Assembly: GCA_019636735.1 (NCBI GenBank)
Contig: JAHBWY010000006.1
Span: forward strand, 124,001-188,000
Reading direction: 5' to 3'
DNA from: Phycisphaeraceae bacterium
Lineage (GTDB): Bacteria; Planctomycetota; Phycisphaerae; Phycisphaerales; SM1A02
DNA length: 64,000 nucleotides
Part shown: one piece after another, positions 61,214-64,000 of the stretch
How the letters are laid out: each line of letters opens with the position of its first letter
Numbering within the stretch: the stretch's first letter is position 1
The notes under the pieces: generated by a model
Told to the model about the DNA's origin: nothing
Seen by the model: only the letters and a program-made list of their open reading frames with translations
Database searches by the model: none
Program-made: the position numbers and the translations under genes

Positions 61214-62620
61214 ATGCTTGGCTTCGCTCGCCGCGACTCGATCACCCGATCCACTCGTTGGCTTCCGGCTCTTCTGATTTCTGGTCTCTTGGGGACGACC
61301 TCGAGCGCGTGGAGTGATCTCGCGCAACCCGGCCCCTTCGCGCCGGGCATCCGGCAAGTCACGGTCACGCGGCCGAACGGTTCCACCTTCACGGCGACAC
61401 TGCACTACCCCGCAACGAGCGCCGGAACGAACGCGCCTTTCGATGCCTCGGAGGCGCCCTGCCCAGGAATCACCTTCGGGCATGGCTTTCTCCAGCCGGT
61501 GACCCAGTATGCGAGCACGCTCTCGCACCTGGCGACCCACGGATTCCTCGTCATCGCCTCGCAGAGCGAGGGCGGACTCTTCCCGAATCATGCGAACTTC
61601 GCGAGCGACCTTCGCTCCTGCCTGACCTGGCTCGAGACGCAGAATGCGTCCCCCACTTCGGAGTTCTTCGGTGCCGTGAACACTGCCGCCTTTGGCGCGA
61701 GCGGACACAGCATGGGTGGTGGCGCCTCGATCCTCGCGACGAAGGACGACCCCCGCATCAAGGCACTCGCCCCGACTGCGGCAGCGGACACATCGCCCTC
61801 GTCAATCGCCGCGATGAACTTTGTGAGCGTTCCTGTTCGACTCATGGTCGGAAGCCAGGACACGATCGTGCCACCCGGCGGTACGGCCGGCCCGATGTAC
61901 GCCAATGCCAAGGGTCCGCGGCAGCTGCACTCGATCGTCGGCGGCTTCCACTGCGGCTTCACCGATGCGAGCTTTGCGTTCTGCGACTCCGGAGCGATCA
62001 CGCGGGCGCAGCAACTCGAGATCACGAGGAGGGAACTCACTCGCTTCTTCCTGCTTCATCTGCGCGGTGAACAAGGTCTTTGGAGCGAAGTGTGGGGACC
62101 CGGCGGTCCCGCTCCCGCGCAGATCACCGTCACGCGCGACCCGAAGCTGAACCTCTCGCTCACGCCGAGCGCCGTGGTCGTCGCGCCGAACGCTTCGACC
62201 ATTGTGGCAGTGACGGCGACGAACACCGGTCATGCAGCCACAGCGGTCAGCATCGCCGTCGAGCCGACGCCGGGCTGGAGTGCCACGCCTGCCGAGAGCA
62301 CCACGGCAATCCTCGCGCCGGGGGAGTCGACGACGGTCCCGATCGAGGTGCAGCCTGGTCCCGGCGCCGCGTCGGGCGAGCTTCTCCTCTCCGCCCGACG
62401 CGAGATCGACTCAGCCACCCGCGCCTTCGCGTGGCTCGCTGTGGAGCTCTCCGCACTCAGCGCCGATCTCGACGGCAACGGCGTCGTGAACGGCGCCGAT
62501 CTTGCAATCCTGCTCGGAGCGTGGGGCCCCTGCCGTACCGCACCATGCCCTGCCGATCTCAACGGCGACGGCGTGATCGACGGCACTGACCTCGCGATCC
62601 TGCTCGGCGAGTGGTCCTGA
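61214..62620 (+). CDS. Secreted alpha/beta hydrolase of the cutinase/PETase type with dockerin-like tail
   Basis: 468 residues from ATG 61214. A signal peptide ends near residue 34. The hydrolase domain has nucleophile Ser166 in GHSMGGGAS, Asp216 in MVGSQDTIVPP and His246 in GGFHCGF, with spacings like those of cutinase-type polyesterases (Ser-Asp 50, Asp-His 30). The oxyanion loop is GFLQPVTQYASTLSHLATHG. The Trp found after the nucleophile in PET hydrolases (PWH motif) is absent; LAPTAAADTS occupies it. A beta-sandwich linker (about residues 310-405) is followed by two dockerin-like repeats ending LLGEWS. Substrate could be a lipid, ester or polyester. Confidence 0.88.
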   Translation: MLGFARRDSITRSTRWLPALLISGLLGTTSSAWSDLAQPGPFAPGIRQVTVTRPNGSTFTATLHYPATSAGTNAPFDASEAPCPGITFGHGFLQPVTQYASTLSHLATHGFLVIASQSEGGLFPNHANFASDLRSCLTWLETQNASPTSEFFGAVNTAAFGASGHSMGGGASILATKDDPRIKALAPTAAADTSPSSIAAMNFVSVPVRLMVGSQDTIVPPGGTAGPMYANAKGPRQLHSIVGGFHCGFTDASFAFCDSGAITRAQQLEITRRELTRFFLLHLRGEQGLWSEVWGPGGPAPAQITVTRDPKLNLSLTPSAVVVAPNASTIVAVTATNTGHAATAVSIAVEPTPGWSATPAESTTAILAPGESTTVPIEVQPGPGAASGELLLSARREIDSATRAFAWLAVELSALSADLDGNGVVNGADLAILLGAWGPCRTAPCPADLNGDGVIDGTDLAILLGEWS

Positions 62621-62626
62621 GGCCTG

Positions 62627-63103
62627 TCACGCCGCCCTGCGATGCACCAGGACACTCTCATCCATGCCCGGGAATGGATGGTGACGGGCCAGCGCCCGCG
62701 CGAGGCTCTTCGGATCGGTCACGACCAGCGTGACGGCACCGGGCACCACCGACGCCATGAAGCGCCGCGCCTGCGCCAACCGCTCCGCGACCGTGGCAAC
62801 CACCAGCGTGTCGTCTTCATATCGCAAGGGAAGTACGGCAAACTGCCATGCCTGCCGACGCGAGACGAGTCGTACACACTCGGGATCGAACGAACGCAAG
62901 CGCGGAGCGAGGTCAGCGACCAATTCCGCGTACTGTTCCGCCCACGCCGCCTCAACGACACGCGGATCAACTCCAAACATCTGCTCGCACACGAGGCCGA
63001 GCGGCTGCCCCGTGTCATCCTGTCGCTCAAGCGCAGCGCGAAGCTGCTCCTCCGAGATTGTCCCCTGACGGACAAGTCGTTCCCCGATTCGAACCGGCTC
63101 CAT
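62627..63103 (-). CDS. GspE N-terminal (MshEN)-like domain protein
   Basis: 158 residues from ATG 63103, preceded by AAGGAGGG. It looks like a stand-alone copy of the N-terminal domain of type II secretion/type IV pilus ATPases: IGERLVRQGTISEEQLRAAL, then WAEQYAELVADLAPRL, and LPLRYEDDTLVVATVAERL. No Walker motifs are present. Such domains can bind cyclic di-GMP in their MshEN form, but the exact LLGEIAVEL-type repeats needed are weak here. The stop is 6 bases from the convergent hydrolase gene stop. Confidence 0.75.
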   Translation of the reverse strand: MEPVRIGERLVRQGTISEEQLRAALERQDDTGQPLGLVCEQMFGVDPRVVEAAWAEQYAELVADLAPRLRSFDPECVRLVSRRQAWQFAVLPLRYEDDTLVVATVAERLAQARRFMASVVPGAVTLVVTDPKSLARALARHHPFPGMDESVLVHRRAA

Positions 63104-63268
63104 ACAACCCTCCTTGAAACAACACCTGCGACTTCGAACCAATCCTCCCACCAGTGTTTCGGCTCGACGGGGCGATCAAATCATCAGACTTCGTGAAAGA
63201 TCTGCACGAACTCTTCCCGCCGGTCCGACTGTGCCGGTTCTTCTCTCCTTGCCGCTTCTGAGGCCCGC

Positions 63269-64000
63269 ATGCGCCTGAAATCGCGAAGTTCGCTCAAGTC
63301 TCCCTCACGATACCGCCCGAGCGGTGATGCACTCCTCGCGGAGGCGGCTGTCGAGCGTCTGCTCCTGCGGCATGGCTGCGATCTTGAGCGCGAAGTCATC
63401 CAGCCAAGCGGCCACACGACGGACTTTCTTGTTCGGCGCGATGGGTCCGCGTTCCATCTGCATGTGAAGTGGCTCTCTGCACCGATGCAGGCCCCGCGAC
63501 TCGGCCCCATTCCACGCGTGCTTCGCGAACTGGGCGAGATCGAGCGCCCGATCACGGTCGCGCTGCGCTGGCGTCCCGGTGCGGGCTGCACCGCATTCCG
63601 TCGGATGGTGCGCGAGGTGACGCCCTTCCTCCGCGCGGCTCGCCTTGGCGATGAGCGCGTGGCGAGAGATGCCAAGGGAGCCATCATCGGCTCCGTGCGG
63701 GTGATTGCTCCCGGACCGCGCGGCTCACGCGTGGCTCTGACCGATGCGCGGGTCATCGACCACCTCATGGCCCAGTCGATTCGAGTTGAGCGACTCCTTC
63801 GCAAGGCGTTGGTGCAGTTCATGCCGCGCGCCGTGAATGTCATTCTCATTGCAAGCGCCGACGCCGCCGATGCTCAGGCCATCGACCTCGCGCTTCATGG
63901 AAGCCTTGAGGAGCGATGGGACCTCTTTCCGATGCGGGGCGATCGCATCGCGCACGGTCGCAGCGATGATGGCTTCTGGGCACCGGGACGCTCCAATGGA
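63269..64000 (+). CDS. Hypothetical protein (partial, runs off the window)
   Basis: The frame from ATG 63269 is open for 244 codons to the window end. The lead is basic (MRLKSRSSLKSPSRYRPSGD), followed by mixed alpha/beta sequence with no recognised domain (EREVIQPSGHTTDFLVRRD, LHVKWLSAP, ALRWRPGAGCTAFRRMVREV). The first segment resembles the opening of some nuclease folds (RDGSAFHLHVKW), but without a clear active-site motif. The other half of the gene is not available. Function is unknown. Confidence 0.55.
   Translation, partial: MRLKSRSSLKSPSRYRPSGDALLAEAAVERLLLRHGCDLEREVIQPSGHTTDFLVRRDGSAFHLHVKWLSAPMQAPRLGPIPRVLRELGEIERPITVALRWRPGAGCTAFRRMVREVTPFLRAARLGDERVARDAKGAIIGSVRVIAPGPRGSRVALTDARVIDHLMAQSIRVERLLRKALVQFMPRAVNVILIASADAADAQAIDLALHGSLEERWDLFPMRGDRIAHGRSDDGFWAPGRSNG

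Noticed and set aside
1-64000. CRISPR arrays, insertion sequences or prophage genes
   Set aside because: No regularly spaced 24-40-nt direct repeats with unique spacers, transposase or phage structural motifs were seen; the repeats found are coding or slippage-type.

Overview
This is a 64 kb, very GC-rich, gene-dense bacterial chromosome segment. I place it in the Planctomycetota, most likely near the Phycisphaerae, by inference from gene content. The pointers are secreted proteins ending in a dockerin-like repeat (DLNNDGVVNGADLAILLGxWG type), a DUF1800/DUF1501 gene pair, a pseudopilin with an H-X9-DG-like motif, and a membrane protein carrying the CxxC-FDLRG-CPxC zinc ribbon common in that phylum. 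No rRNA, prophage, insertion sequence or CRISPR array was seen. Five tRNA genes are present: Met-CAT, Arg-CCT, Thr-CGT, His-GTG and Phe-GAA.

Layout. 1-10.6 kb: a partial TIM-barrel isomerase and a secreted thioredoxin (minus strand); a DUF4442 protein, a multi-pass membrane protein, the DUF1800/DUF1501 pair and an AarF/UbiB kinase (plus strand); a DinG-type helicase (minus). 10.6-21 kb: envelope genes on the minus strand, as PBP2-RodA-RsmG-DinG and MurE-MurF-MraY, separated by ychF on the plus strand. MurE has the meso-diaminopimelate-type DNPR signature, so a conventional peptidoglycan wall is expected. 21-31.5 kb: queA, a STAS-like protein with a small secreted partner, fmt-def, a TPR protein, kdsB (LPS Kdo activation) and an M1 aminopeptidase. 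31.6-38.8 kb: a divergent CTP synthase, two tandem paralogous secreted dockerin-tailed proteins, a 45-residue membrane protein beside tRNA-Arg, a zinc-ribbon membrane protein and trmL. 39-47 kb: a pseudopilin, a Spy-like secreted protein, an Mrp-family ATPase without its usual CxxC, a threonine-to-glycine operon (small membrane protein, SDR-type threonine dehydrogenase, Kbl), a secreted Gln-rich protein, and a DUF3883 gene next to tRNA-Thr.

47-64 kb: a secreted HEAT-repeat protein; then, divergently, a clear cobalamin riboswitch leading into a two-gene cassette (dockerin-tailed surface protein and pseudopilin). These are followed by mutL, a metallophosphoesterase, nadE, an excisionase-HTH/receiver regulator, pckA, a nitrilase-family amidase, a sigma-like ORF whose stop codon lies inside tRNA-Phe, a cutinase/PETase-like secreted hydrolase with a dockerin tail, a lone GspE N-terminal-type domain protein, and a partial gene running off the end.

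The most unusual item is the B12 riboswitch controlling a secreted protein and a pseudopilin with no recognisable transport or synthesis gene. Other items worth checking are the CxxC-less Mrp protein, the degenerate 33/36-nt repeat array fused in frame to the front of queA, the PETase-like hydrolase, and the stop codon and promoter arrangement at tRNA-Phe.
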